Numbered from the stretch's first letter, positions 49,690-59,544 are shown. The stretch is DNA of 64,000 bases from Streptomyces sp. YPW6 (GCF_018866325.1 NZ_CP076457.1:1178001-1242000); one strand, 5' to 3'. Made by a program: numbers and translations. The notes: generated by a model not told the origin, from the letters alone.

Positions 49690-52600
49690 GCTCCCACCCT
49701 CCGTTCCTTACAAGATCCCGCTCCGCGTGGAGGCCGGTGTCGTCGCCCAGTGGCGCCGTGTCGAGGTGGGCGGCCGCCGCGACCGGAACACCCAACGGCC
49801 CGGACGGTCCGAGGTCGGCTGCGTTCGCGTCACCCAGGGCGTCGATCGCCTCGTACACCCGCTCGCAGTTGCCGCCCCCGCTGTGCGCGAAGAACTGTTC
49901 GGCCCGCTCCCGGTAGGGGCTCTCGACCGTGAACTTCCGTGCGACGGCCGCGATGATCTCGTCGACCGCCTGGTCGACCGTGCGGCAGACCGGGCCGAAG
50001 CCGTGTTCCGACAGGTTGAAATAGCCCCGCTTGTAGTGCCGTCCGTAGAAATCCTCCTCGTCGAAGGGAACGTGGACGAGGGGGATTCCCATGTAGGCCA
50101 CGTCGAAGAAGACCGACGAGTAGTCCGTGACCATGAGGGAGCACTCCTTCATGGCCTGCTGGACGTTGCGGGTCTTCGGGTCGGCGACCTTGATGGCGGA
50201 GGAGTTCATGCGGAAGTTGTGCAGGTACGGCCGGATCTCGTAGTGCGGGAAGAACTCCAGGTCGACTCCGAAGCGTTCCAGCGCCGTCGTGAGCCGCCGG
50301 TCGGACAGCAGCGAACGGTAGAAGCGGAAGTACTCGGACTGGGTGAAGGCCGTCTTGGCGGGACCTGCCGACTTCTTGTAGGACGCCGTCACGATCCACT
50401 GGCGCCACGTCGGCATGAGGAGAATCCTCGGCCGCTCGGCCGGCTCACGGCGAAGCGCGTCGAAGCGGGGCAGCCCCGCCAGCACCGCACGGTCCCCGAA
50501 GCCGGCCTCCAGGGCCAGGTGCTCGCGCTCCTGGTGTCCGGTGGTCACGATCATGTCGTAGCTGGTGATCCGCTGATCCACGCCGACGGTCACGTCGTTG
50601 TAGATGACTCCGTGCTGCAGGAAGATCCGCTGGTACTTCAGCAACTCGCCGAACCGGTGCAGGAAGAGCACCTTCCGGTAGCCCTCGGGCACCAGATAGG
50701 ACTCGGAGTCGTAGGAGCCGATGAGCTTGGTCGCGTGCAGCAGGTACATCCGGTGCTTGAACGAGCCGAGCTTGATCACCCTGCCGAAGCGGGCCACCTT
50801 GGCGTGATCGGCGGACTTGCCGTCGATCACGTAGTACGCGCGACGGCGCTTGCGGTGGGTCCGCAGCCACGAGAAGAAGTGGTACGAGTTGTCCTGGGCG
50901 GTGTCCGTCCGCTCGCCGATGAGCCAGATCTCGCGGGAGTTGAGGAACGGGTAGGTCAGCCAGTAGGCGAGCCGCATGCGCCACCCGGGGTTGCGGGTCT
51001 TGAGGATGCGGATCTCGCGGGCCACGCGCCACAGTGTGTGCTTGACCCGGGCCATGGGCTTCCGGTCGATCAGCCGCAGGTGGAGTGCCTCCTGACCACC
51101 GATGGTGAGCATGTAGGGGTGCCGGCCGATCCGCCCGGGTCCCTTGAGCCGATGGAGCGGCAGGCGTGCCTTCATGACGACGTTGCGCTGGCGCGTCCGG
51201 TCCACCCGGTGGATCCGGAGCCGGAAGTCCCCGACCCCGAAACCGCCGCGTACCAGGTCGGCGAGAGGGATCTCGGCGTACCAGCCGGCGTAGCGGTCGC
51301 GGCCGTTGCGGGAGTTCCAGAGGTCACGCCGGGCCACCTGCCGCAGCTCCACGCTGATCTTGGCCTGAGCCGTCTGGTAGACGAATTCCATGGGGTTGTG
51401 CATCGGGCCGCTGATATCCATCCCCGGGATGGACATGCAGCCCTCGACGACCAGCACGTCGCCGCGGGTACGGACCGACTCCACGACGACATTGGGGTCG
51501 TTGACCCGCGCGGCACGGGTGTTTCCCGCACCGCCCTCGAAACTGCGGTGGAACCCGTCGTCGTCGATCTCCAGCCGCAGCGGAGCCTGGGCGAGGAACG
51601 GCGCCGGGTCGCGGAAGAGTTCGAAGTTGCCGCTCTTGGCTGCGTAGTGGTCCAGTTGCTGAACAGCGTTGGTAGCGAACTCCAGAATGACGTCGTCGGG
51701 TATCTGGGTGTAGTGCCGGTGGATGTCCGGGAACATCTCCTCCAGCTGGGTCCGCCCCATGACGTTGCGGGCATTGCCCAGGAAGCCCTTGTACGTACGC
51801 GTCACATAGCGCTGGAACATGCGCCGGATGTCGGCCCGCTCGGTGGCGGTGTAGTTGAGCAGGAAGTGGTTGAGCCGCAGGTGGTCACGGTAGTTGGCCG
51901 GCTTGCTCCACAGCGAGTCCATGATGGACGAGCCGTCGGGGCGACCTCGGTAGTAGTAGACCGGGCGGTCGACGAGGCTGATCGCGTTGGCCCGCAGCAT
52001 GCTCGGCAGCGTGACCCAGGAGTCCTCGAAGTGGACGCCCTCGCCGAACCGCAGGCCCAGCCTGCGCAGCAGGTCGGTGCTGAAGACCTTGTTGCAGGCG
52101 GAGCCGCTGAAGATGAGGTCGGGCACCGCGGCGAAGTCGTCGATCCTGCGGTCTCCGGCGCCGAAGTACTTCTTCCACGGACCGTACGGCCGGTCCGGGA
52201 AGTTCACGAGGTCGCCGATGACCACCTCCGAGCCGTCCCGCCAGGCTGCCTGGAGCATCAGGGAGAGCGCACGCTCGCCGAGGATGTCGTCGGAGTCGAG
52301 GAAGGTGACGTAGGGGGCGGTGACGTGGTCGAGTCCGGTGTTGCGGGCGTTGCCGAGCCCGCCGTTCTGCTGGTGCACCACGGTCACATTGGCGTAGTAC
52401 CGGGCGAACTGGTCCAGGATCCCGGGTGTCTCGTCGGTCGCGCCGTCGTCCACCAGGATGACCTGGGTGGCGGCGAAGCCCTCCTGGGCCGCGATGGAAC
52501 TCAGGCAGTCGTCCAGGTACTTGGCCACGTTGTAGCAGGGAACGACGACGGCGATTTCGAAGCGGTGATCCTGCGTCGCGAAGGCCCGGTGGAGCCGGCC

Positions 52601-54223
52601 GCGCCACCACATCCACGGCGCTTCGGGGTCGCTCTGGGCCATCTCGAAGGTGCGGCGGCCCGCCTTCGCCCGCCGCAGTGCGAGGTTCCCGCTGATGGTG
52701 CGATAGCCCTCGAAGTCCTCGCCGTCCGAGGTGAAGCCGAGGCCGCCGAGTTCGATGTCGCGTACGTTGAGGGCCGAGCGCGAACGGGTCCGGTTCCGCT
52801 CGACCACGAGGGAGACGTTCCAGACGGTGCTCTCCACGTGCTCGTCACCGATCAGCTCCGCGAGATCCGCCACACCACCGAACAGCACGAAACGGTCATC
52901 GATCTCGATGTCCGGCACGGGGACCGTGATGTCCTTCTTGGTGTGCCGGTTGCGTGCGGCGAGCGTGAGCCGGAAGTCGTCACCGGACGTGATCCGCCCG
53001 AACCTGTTGACCAGCCGGCCCTCGAAGCGGAACGCCGACGGCCCGTCGAAGGACCAGCTGTCGAGCTGGGCGAAGAGCGGCTCGCGTTCGAGCTTGTCCG
53101 CGGTCAGACCGAGTTCGGTGACATCGAGCATGCGCCGGGCGTCGGGGAGGTGCAGATGGTCACCCGACCAGTAGACGCGCCCCTCGTCCTCCAGGAGGAA
53201 GGACGAGAGGACGCTCTTGCGCTGTGCGTAGTCCAGCGTCGTCAGCGCCGCCTCGATCTCCTGGTACATGACGAAGTAGGCCCGCACCCGGTCGACCGGG
53301 TCGCACAGCTCGAACGCCTCGTCGCTGACCGAGAACAGGTATTCGCTCGCGATCTCCGCGAAGCCCTGCTGGAACGCGGGATCGCCTTCCGCGAGGGCCC
53401 GCATGTACAGCCTGAGGTCGTGCGCGAGGAACTTGGAGTCCTTACGGACCTTGAGCTGCCACAGACCGCGGTCCAGCAGGAAGGCGTCCGTGGCACGGTG
53501 GACGGCGACCCGGTCCATGATGCTGCGCAGTTCGCCCGTCCGCCCGGTGATGGAGCCTCCGTCGGGCTCCCACATCCACCGGTACACCGGGTCGGTGATG
53601 ACCGTGATGCCCTCGGCGAGACACCCGGCGACAGTGGAGAAGTAGGTGTCCTCGTAGAAGACCCCCTCCGGAAACCACACGCCCGCCCCGCGCAGGAAGT
53701 CCGTGCGATACAGCTTCGCGGCCGCGATGGGGTCGGTCAGCATCAGGGGGAACTCCACGAGGCCCGGCACCGTGCGCGCCATCGCGTACACCTCCGGGGC
53801 CCACGCCTCGCTGTCACCGGTGGCGCGGTTGACCCGGATCGCCCGGCCCGCCGTGATGTCGCTGCCGGACTCCAGCGCGCCGGCCAGCAGCAGCTCGCAC
53901 GCCCGGGGCGGCAACTCGTCGTCGGAGTCCAGGAACAGCACGTACTGGCCCGCCGCCTGAGCGATGCCCATGTTGCGGGGCGCGCCCACACCGCCGCTGT
54001 TCGTCGGCCTGCGCAGCACCCGGACCCGGTTGTTGTTCCCACCGAAGCTCATGACGACGTCGAGGGTGTTGTCGGTCGAGGCGTCGTCGACCACGATCAC
54101 CTCGACCCGCTCGTAGGTCTGGTTGACGGCCGACTGCAGCGCCTTCCCGATCGTCGTGGCCGCGTTGTAGGCGGGTATGACGACCGTCACCCAGACGTCA
54201 GGGGTGTCCTGTTCGTAGCTCAT
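49679..54223 (-). CDS. Giant bifunctional GT2-GT2-TagF protein for wall glycopolymer synthesis
   Basis: 1514 residues. GT-A/GT2 domain 1 (about 10-230) has VTVVIPAYNAATTIGKALQS, then VVDDASTDNT and FLDSDDE. A beta-sandwich-like stretch follows (about 300-540). GT2 domain 2 (about 555-780) has IAVVVPCYNVAKYLDDCLSS, VDDGATDETP and FLDSDDI. A further linker leads to a TagF/TarL-like CDP-glycerol glycerophosphotransferase domain (about 1125-1480) with FLQHGVIYNDV, VTDYSSVFFDVAYMG and VPFDEEDFY. It probably adds alternating sugar and polyol-phosphate units at the membrane. It overlaps both neighbours (ATGA with the phosphatidyltransferase gene; 11 bases with the esterase), giving tight coupling. 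Confidence 0.92.
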   Translation of the reverse strand: MSYEQDTPDVWVTVVIPAYNAATTIGKALQSAVNQTYERVEVIVVDDASTDNTLDVVMSFGGNNNRVRVLRRPTNSGGVGAPRNMGIAQAAGQYVLFLDSDDELPPRACELLLAGALESGSDITAGRAIRVNRATGDSEAWAPEVYAMARTVPGLVEFPLMLTDPIAAAKLYRTDFLRGAGVWFPEGVFYEDTYFSTVAGCLAEGITVITDPVYRWMWEPDGGSITGRTGELRSIMDRVAVHRATDAFLLDRGLWQLKVRKDSKFLAHDLRLYMRALAEGDPAFQQGFAEIASEYLFSVSDEAFELCDPVDRVRAYFVMYQEIEAALTTLDYAQRKSVLSSFLLEDEGRVYWSGDHLHLPDARRMLDVTELGLTADKLEREPLFAQLDSWSFDGPSAFRFEGRLVNRFGRITSGDDFRLTLAARNRHTKKDITVPVPDIEIDDRFVLFGGVADLAELIGDEHVESTVWNVSLVVERNRTRSRSALNVRDIELGGLGFTSDGEDFEGYRTISGNLALRRAKAGRRTFEMAQSDPEAPWMWWRGRLHRAFATQDHRFEIAVVVPCYNVAKYLDDCLSSIAAQEGFAATQVILVDDGATDETPGILDQFARYYANVTVVHQQNGGLGNARNTGLDHVTAPYVTFLDSDDILGERALSLMLQAAWRDGSEVVIGDLVNFPDRPYGPWKKYFGAGDRRIDDFAAVPDLIFSGSACNKVFSTDLLRRLGLRFGEGVHFEDSWVTLPSMLRANAISLVDRPVYYYRGRPDGSSIMDSLWSKPANYRDHLRLNHFLLNYTATERADIRRMFQRYVTRTYKGFLGNARNVMGRTQLEEMFPDIHRHYTQIPDDVILEFATNAVQQLDHYAAKSGNFELFRDPAPFLAQAPLRLEIDDDGFHRSFEGGAGNTRAARVNDPNVVVESVRTRGDVLVVEGCMSIPGMDISGPMHNPMEFVYQTAQAKISVELRQVARRDLWNSRNGRDRYAGWYAEIPLADLVRGGFGVGDFRLRIHRVDRTRQRNVVMKARLPLHRLKGPGRIGRHPYMLTIGGQEALHLRLIDRKPMARVKHTLWRVAREIRILKTRNPGWRMRLAYWLTYPFLNSREIWLIGERTDTAQDNSYHFFSWLRTHRKRRRAYYVIDGKSADHAKVARFGRVIKLGSFKHRMYLLHATKLIGSYDSESYLVPEGYRKVLFLHRFGELLKYQRIFLQHGVIYNDVTVGVDQRITSYDMIVTTGHQEREHLALEAGFGDRAVLAGLPRFDALRREPAERPRILLMPTWRQWIVTASYKKSAGPAKTAFTQSEYFRFYRSLLSDRRLTTALERFGVDLEFFPHYEIRPYLHNFRMNSSAIKVADPKTRNVQQAMKECSLMVTDYSSVFFDVAYMGIPLVHVPFDEEDFYGRHYKRGYFNLSEHGFGPVCRTVDQAVDEIIAAVARKFTVESPYRERAEQFFAHSGGGNCERVYEAIDALGDANAADLGPSGPLGVPVAAAAHLDTAPLGDDTGLHAERDLVRNGGWERAV

Positions 54224-55458
54224 CCGACGCTCCCTCCCTCGCCCGGAAAACTGTGCTGCTGATACGGCTGGGGGGTGTACACCGGACGCGCCTGCCGCAG
54301 AGGCTGCGTCTCCCAGTCGTACGCCCGCCCCGCGGACTGCTGGGGTTCGTGCGCGTACGGTGGCCATTCGCCCGGGATGAGCGGCTCATAGGGCTGGGGG
54401 TAGGGCTGGAACCCGGGATCGTCCTCCGGCTGGGGGTTGAGGAGTTCGGTGTCGGCCAGGATCTGTTCCGGTACCCCGCGGCGGTGCCGACCGCGGTGCA
54501 GGTGGGGGGCGATGCTGCCGGCCGTGCTCGGAGCGGCTGCGTTCAGGTCGGCCATGACCCTGGTGAAGTCGCGGGTGGAGAGCCAGAACTTGTACATGAT
54601 GATCAGCTCGAAGACGCCCATCAGGACCGCTGAGACCACGGTCGTCAGCAGGATCCGCCCGGTCAGCGGTCCCACGATGAAGACGAACATCTGGAACTCG
54701 ATGCCACTGATGAGGTGCGGTCTTATCCGGCTGCGCAGCAAAGCCTGACGGACCCTGAGGTACCAGGGGAACCGGTGGCGGAACTGAGCGTGCAGGTCCA
54801 CGACCTGGGCGTCGCCGGCCTGCTGCTTGAGCAGCTCGGCCTCGGCCTCGGGGTTCTCGCGGAGCAGGTCTTCCATGAAGCGGACCTGCGGTACTTCCTC
54901 CTCGGCCCGGGAAGCCGCGGCGGCGGCTTCCGCCTCCTGCTGCTCCTTGGTGACCTTCTCGATCTTCGCGCGCATCGACATGCGCATCTTGTAGATCTGG
55001 AGAGCGTCCACATAGCGGAGCATGTCGAGGAAGACGACCATCAGCGCGGCGAGCAGAAACCTTTCGTCTTCACTCCGGAGATACTGGCCGCCCATCAGGG
55101 CCAGGGCGCAGAAGAGCACCCGGATCCGGTCGAAGACGTAGTCGAGCCAGCCGCCGAAAACGGTGCCGTTGCCCTTGAGCCGGGCGAGCTTCCCGTCGAT
55201 GCAGTCGAGAATGAAACTCAGGTGGTACAGCGCGGCCCCGATGAACAGGGACGCGGTGTCCCCCCTGAGGAAGAACCCGGCGGAGCCGAGGCCCAGGAAC
55301 AGCGCGGCCCAGGTGACCCCGTTGGGGGTGATGAATTTGAACCGCGCCATGACGATGAGCATGCGGGTCGCGACCGGGTCGACCAGGACCACGGTCCACC
55401 AGGCGTCACGTTTCTTGCAGGTGAGTTTCTGGACAGCACGCAGGGACAGCTTGGCCAT
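54220..55458 (-). CDS. CDP-alcohol phosphatidyltransferase with long C-terminal extension
   Basis: 412 residues. The signature D-G-x2-A-R-x8-G-x3-D-x3-D is complete in DGKLARLKGNGTVFGGWLD, then YVFD. Several hydrophobic helices surround it. A charged coiled-coil insert (about 160-215) separates the catalytic part from two further membrane helices, and the C-terminus is Pro/Tyr/Gln-rich. It would move a phospho-alcohol between a CDP donor and a lipid or sugar, perhaps making a linkage unit for the polymer. ATG follows GAGGGG; the stop overlaps the TagF gene start. Confidence 0.9.
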   Translation of the reverse strand: MAKLSLRAVQKLTCKKRDAWWTVVLVDPVATRMLIVMARFKFITPNGVTWAALFLGLGSAGFFLRGDTASLFIGAALYHLSFILDCIDGKLARLKGNGTVFGGWLDYVFDRIRVLFCALALMGGQYLRSEDERFLLAALMVVFLDMLRYVDALQIYKMRMSMRAKIEKVTKEQQEAEAAAAASRAEEEVPQVRFMEDLLRENPEAEAELLKQQAGDAQVVDLHAQFRHRFPWYLRVRQALLRSRIRPHLISGIEFQMFVFIVGPLTGRILLTTVVSAVLMGVFELIIMYKFWLSTRDFTRVMADLNAAAPSTAGSIAPHLHRGRHRRGVPEQILADTELLNPQPEDDPGFQPYPQPYEPLIPGEWPPYAHEPQQSAGRAYDWETQPLRQARPVYTPQPYQQHSFPGEGGSVG

Positions 55459-55641
55459 AACCCCTCAGTCACGAGAACGACAGCGAACACCCCCGCCGAG
55501 GCAGGAGAGCCTCCATGTTCACGCAACCCCCGTGGGTCCTTCACATGAAAGATCCTTCGACATTACCAAATGTTCACTAGTCAACCATGGGATTTTTGCC
55601 GCCGCTCAGGTCGCAGAGTGATCACATTCGACGGGGAAGTG
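55459..55641. promoter_or_regulatory. AT-rich gap inside the glycopolymer run, probable internal promoter
   Basis: 183 bases, lower in GC than the surroundings, between the propeller gene and the phosphatidyltransferase. On the minus strand TTGACT and TAATGT occur but only 13 bases apart, too close for a standard promoter. I therefore infer a promoter from composition only. Confidence 0.3.
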
Positions 55642-57165
55642 TCACGTTGTGTGCCACGAACCGAACTCGAAAGGCCCGTTCGGTGACAAACGGCTCGTCC
55701 ACGACAACCGGCCCCTGACGTCGACCGTTGCCAAGGTCACTGCGCCCGTGCGGTCGTGAACCATCGCGGGCATGCGGGAGGAGTGCGCGCCGAGGTCGTT
55801 CCACCAGACACCGGCGTCGGGCCTCCCCTGTACGTGGGCGCCCACCACACAGCTGCCACCGGGACCGGAACGCACCAGGGCCGAGTACGTCCAGCCCTCC
55901 GCCTGGACGCCGAGGACCCCGGTGACGGGTCCCACGCCGTCCGCACCGCCGATCGGCACGGCGGAGACGGCGCCCGGCTGCCAGACACAGGGCTCATTCG
56001 TGTGCGGATCCCGGAAGAGGAGGGTGCCCGGCTCAGGACCGGCCGACAGGGAGCCCGGAGCGGCGGAGAGCGCCGTCCGGTCCTCGGTCCAGCCCCCGCC
56101 GGCACCGGACCGGTGCCACCGCACCACGGCGGTGGAGTCCCGGGCACGGGCGTAGACCTCGACCTCGCCCCGGGCCGTGGTCACCGTCACGAGCTCGTCG
56201 GCGATCCTCGCACCCCTCAGGTGCTGCCAGGGCGCCCAGCGGCCGTCAGCCCCCTGCGCCCGGAAGCTGAGGCTGTGTCCGAAGTTCCGGGCGAAGACGA
56301 ACAGGGTGCCCGACGCGTCGAAGCCAGCTGCCGGAAACCCGACCTCACGGCTCTTGTACCGGTCGCCGGGATTGGGGCTGCCGAGGGAGTGCCAGGGGGT
56401 GAGCGGGCCACCCGCGCGGTACTGCGCCGCCCTCACGACGGCGACGTCCTCCCCGCCGTCCTTCCGCGGCGTCCTGCGCAGCGCCAGCAGGTGGACGAAC
56501 CCGTGCTGATCACGGAGTACGGAGAGGCCCGGCATCAGGGAAGGCCCGGCCAGCAGCTCGGGTCCCTTCCAGGCGCGGCCGCCCTGCTCGTCCTGGGTCC
56601 AGCGCAGCACACCGCCCGCGGAGGGAAGAAAGGCGCTCAGTCGCCCGTCGAAGCCCTCGGTCAGCCAGCGCGTCGTGCACGGGTAGCGCACCACGGTGGC
56701 GGCATCGGCGGATGCGTCCGCCCCCGCCCTGCGGCAGTCGACGAAGACCGGCTCTCCCGTGCTGTGCTGATATTCCCGGGCTGCCGCCAAGGCGTCGAGT
56801 GCGGTGGCCGCCTGCTCCGGCGGCACGTCGTGCAGCGGCACGCCGGCGCTCCGGTCGTACCCCACCCGGACCGGATCGGGGTCCGGCAGGAGCAGCCGTT
56901 GCGGGCGGAGTTCGAGGAACTGCCGCAGCAGTTCCTCCTTGGTGCCCGACTGCCCGGTGAGCGTCCGCGGGGCATGGACGACCCGGCAGCCACGGCTCTC
57001 GGCCTCGGCCAGAGCCCGGTCGAGAGCCGCGCGGCCCTCCTTGTCGTCGCTCCGGGCGCAGAGCACCCCCAGGGCGGCGGCGTCCTGCTGCTGGGCGACG
57101 AGCAGAACGGCGTCCCGGTGCTGGGCGGCGACGACCGTCACCCTCGGGAGAGCGGCGGTGGTCAT
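55642..57165 (-). CDS. Hypothetical protein: N-terminal alpha/beta domain plus lectin-like beta-propeller
   Basis: 507 residues, no signal peptide. The N-terminal 150 residues (VTVVAAQHRDAVLLVAQQQD, LRPQRLLLPDPDP) have the layout of a PIG-L-type deacetylase but lack its PHPDDE metal motif, so any such activity is doubtful. Residues about 165-500 form a propeller of the PLL/sialidase-like lectin type with repeated blades (GVLRWTQDEQGG, AAQYRAGGPLTPWHSLG, SGTLFVFARN, GGVWW-like ends). It is paralogous to the next upstream gene; starts and stops overlap as ATGA. A glycan-binding role in the wall-polymer pathway is inferred. Confidence 0.8.
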   Translation of the reverse strand: MTTAALPRVTVVAAQHRDAVLLVAQQQDAAALGVLCARSDDKEGRAALDRALAEAESRGCRVVHAPRTLTGQSGTKEELLRQFLELRPQRLLLPDPDPVRVGYDRSAGVPLHDVPPEQAATALDALAAAREYQHSTGEPVFVDCRRAGADASADAATVVRYPCTTRWLTEGFDGRLSAFLPSAGGVLRWTQDEQGGRAWKGPELLAGPSLMPGLSVLRDQHGFVHLLALRRTPRKDGGEDVAVVRAAQYRAGGPLTPWHSLGSPNPGDRYKSREVGFPAAGFDASGTLFVFARNFGHSLSFRAQGADGRWAPWQHLRGARIADELVTVTTARGEVEVYARARDSTAVVRWHRSGAGGGWTEDRTALSAAPGSLSAGPEPGTLLFRDPHTNEPCVWQPGAVSAVPIGGADGVGPVTGVLGVQAEGWTYSALVRSGPGGSCVVGAHVQGRPDAGVWWNDLGAHSSRMPAMVHDRTGAVTLATVDVRGRLSWTSRLSPNGPFEFGSWHTT

Positions 57166-58265
57166 ATCAGCCTCCAGTCACTGAGGGTCAGGCCCTGACC
57201 GACCTCCTGGCGCGCCACCGCCGGCCGGCCCTCGGCGTCCAGCACCGCCACGACCACGCGCCCGTGCCCGTCACGCGCGAGCGACGGGTCGCTCCGACAG
57301 TGCATCGCGGTGTCGGTCCACCACAGACCGGACTGCTCCCCCTCGGTCGCGCACACGCCCAGGTTGACGGTCCCGGTGGCCCCCCGGACGGCCAGCACCG
57401 TGCAGTCGAGGCCGTCGAGAGGGGCTCTCAGCGCGGCGACGCGACCGTCCGCCGGGGCCCCTCCGAGCGGCAGGGGCCAGAATCCCGGCCGGAGGGCGAC
57501 CACGCTGCCGCCGGCCGCGTCGGTCAGGTAGTAGGTGATCCGGCCGGGGCCGGTCTCCAACGGGGTCGCCGAACCCGGCACCGGGACGACCCCCGCCTCC
57601 TCCGCGCGTTCGAGAGCGGCGCCGGGCTTCGTCCCGTGCAGACGCAGGGCCGACACTCGGGTGGGAACGAGCAGCTCCACCAGGCCGGTCGACGTCGCCG
57701 CGGGGGCCGGGGCGTCCGTCACGCCGGCCGCCGGAAGGCGCTTCCAGGCACTCCAGGCGCCCTTCGCGTCCTCGCGGCACAGCTCCACCGTGCCCGAGCC
57801 GGTCGGGACGAAGACGTGGAGTGCGCCGTCGGGCGTGACGGTCCCCGTGGGCGCACCCACTTCGGCGGCCATCTCGATGTCCTTGTGCGGGTTCCCGAGC
57901 GCGTGCCACCGCGTCATGGGCCGGGCTGTCTGGTACTGGGTGGCGCACATGACGTCGACCCGTGACCAGCCGTCGCCCGTCGGCCGTGTCCGGAGCCCCA
58001 GGAAGTGCGCGTAGCGGTTTTCCCCGTACACGACGCTCACATGGGTCACGCCTTTGGCGGCGAGTGCCTCCGGACCCTGCCAGCGGACGCCGCCGATCTC
58101 GGTCTGTGTCCACCGCAGGATCGCGTCCTGGACGGAGACGTAGACCGTCAGCCTGCCGTCGTGGCCGGGCACGAGCCAGGGGCCGCCGAGAGGAGGACCG
58201 AAGCCGGTTCCGGGGGAGTTGTCCGGCCGCGCGACCGGGCGCGGGGAGGGGCTGGGCACGGTCAT
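57162..58265 (-). CDS. Beta-propeller (PLL/lectin-like) protein, paralogue of the downstream gene
   Basis: 367 residues, no signal peptide. Blades match the propeller of the next gene: AILRWTQTEIGGVRWQGPEA against GVLRWTQDEQGGRAWKGPEL, and ATQYQTARPMTRWHALGNP against AAQYRAGGPLTPWHSLGSP. No N-terminal extra domain. It probably arose by tandem duplication. GTG/ATG starts cluster at 58268, 58265 and 58259 behind GGGAGG; I use the ATG. Stop and next start overlap by 4 bases. Confidence 0.8.
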   Translation of the reverse strand: MTVPSPSPRPVARPDNSPGTGFGPPLGGPWLVPGHDGRLTVYVSVQDAILRWTQTEIGGVRWQGPEALAAKGVTHVSVVYGENRYAHFLGLRTRPTGDGWSRVDVMCATQYQTARPMTRWHALGNPHKDIEMAAEVGAPTGTVTPDGALHVFVPTGSGTVELCREDAKGAWSAWKRLPAAGVTDAPAPAATSTGLVELLVPTRVSALRLHGTKPGAALERAEEAGVVPVPGSATPLETGPGRITYYLTDAAGGSVVALRPGFWPLPLGGAPADGRVAALRAPLDGLDCTVLAVRGATGTVNLGVCATEGEQSGLWWTDTAMHCRSDPSLARDGHGRVVVAVLDAEGRPAVARQEVGQGLTLSDWRLI

Positions 58266-58338
58266 CACCCTCCCGGGCAGGTGGCCCTCGCCGCGCGAGG
58301 GAGCAGATGGATCATGGATGGCGGGTGACGGGAATGCC

Positions 58339-59373
58339 TCAGGCGGGCAGGGTCGCGCCCAACGGCACGGACCGGACCCCGGCGAGGTCGCGCCGCGCGC
58401 CCGGGTGCCGCAGGCACCAGCCCGCCCAGGCCGACTCCACCATCCGCCGGACGTCGTGGGCGGCCGACCAGCCCAGCTCCTGGCGGATCCGGTCCGCCGA
58501 GGCGACGACCCGGGCCGGGTCGCCCGGCCGGCGTGGGGCGGAGACCGGCTCGGCCGCGGGGCCGTACCCGGTCACCTCTCCGATCAGCGCGATCATCTCC
58601 CGCACCGAGACCCCCTCCCCTCGGCCGATGTTGAGCGTCAGGTCCGTCCCCGGAGTCCGGCCCGTGAGCTCCCGGGCGGCGGCCAGGTGTGCCGAGGCGA
58701 TGTCGTCGACGTGGATGAAGTCACGTACGCAGGTGCCGTCGGCGGTGTCGTAGTCGTCGCCGAACACGACCGGAGCCGCGCCCTCGGTCAGCTTCTCGAA
58801 GACCATGGGGATGAGGTTGAAGACGCCGGCGTCGGCGAGGCGCGGTGCGGCCGCACCCGCGACGTTGAAATAGCGCAGAGAGGCGGTCGCCATACCGTGG
58901 GCGCGGCCGGCGGCGCGCACCATCCACTCGCCGGTGAGCTTGGTCTCGCCGTAGGGGTTGATGGGGGCGCAGGGTGTGTCTTCCGTCACAAGCGGCACGT
59001 CGGGCATTCCGTACACGGCCGCGGACGACGAGAAGAGGAACGCCTCCACCCCGCTGCCGGCCGCCGCTTCCAGCAGGGTCCGCAGACCCTCGACGTTCTC
59101 GCGGTAGTAGTGGAGCGGCCGCTCCACCGACTCGGCCACCTGCTTCTTGGCTGCGAGGTGGACCACGCCGCGTACCGCCAGATCCTTCATGGTGCGGCGC
59201 AGACCGGCGGCGTCGAGCGTCGAGCCGTGCACGAAGGGCACCTCGTCCGGAACCCGCCCGCTGTCCCCGGTGGAGAGGTCGTCGTAGACGGCCACCTCCT
59301 CGCCGGCGGCCGTCATGGCACGCACGACGTGGGCCCCGATGTAGCCCGCACCGCCTGTGATCAACCAAGTCAT
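58339..59373 (-). CDS. galE: UDP-glucose 4-epimerase
   Basis: 344 residues, a short-chain dehydrogenase fold. The NAD motif is ITGGAGYIGAHVV, the catalytic Tyr-Lys pair is NPYGETK, and Ser is in FSSSAAVYG. It interconverts UDP-glucose and UDP-galactose (or the N-acetyl forms). As first gene of the minus-strand run it probably supplies the sugar donor for the glycosyltransferases below. Divergent from the LCP gene over 171 bases. Confidence 0.95.
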   Translation of the reverse strand: MTWLITGGAGYIGAHVVRAMTAAGEEVAVYDDLSTGDSGRVPDEVPFVHGSTLDAAGLRRTMKDLAVRGVVHLAAKKQVAESVERPLHYYRENVEGLRTLLEAAAGSGVEAFLFSSSAAVYGMPDVPLVTEDTPCAPINPYGETKLTGEWMVRAAGRAHGMATASLRYFNVAGAAAPRLADAGVFNLIPMVFEKLTEGAAPVVFGDDYDTADGTCVRDFIHVDDIASAHLAAARELTGRTPGTDLTLNIGRGEGVSVREMIALIGEVTGYGPAAEPVSAPRRPGDPARVVASADRIRQELGWSAAHDVRRMVESAWAGWCLRHPGARRDLAGVRSVPLGATLPA

Positions 59374-59447
59374 GAGCGAATAATAGTTCGATGCGCTCGC
59401 GGCCCATTACCCGTATCGGGTTCACCAGCGCCAACGCTCATCTGTTC

Positions 59448-59453
59448 TATAGT
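59448..59453 (+). promoter_or_regulatory. Candidate -10 box (TATAGT) for the LCP gene
   Basis: TATAGT is a close sigma-70 match, about 92 bases before ATG 59545. I could not find a good -35 at the usual distance. Confidence 0.35.
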
Positions 59454-59544
59454 GCTCGGTCAGTCGAACATTCACGGACCGGACACACCCCCCACCCGAG
59501 TCCCCCGCGCCCCACGGGCCACGAGATTTGAGGACTCGCGCACG

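Noticed and set aside
49463-54262. 1599-codon plus-strand open frame opposite the GT2-GT2-TagF gene
   Set aside because: It is the mirror of a GC-rich gene. The minus strand has clear GT2 and TagF motifs, overlap with neighbours and correct codon bias; the plus frame has none.
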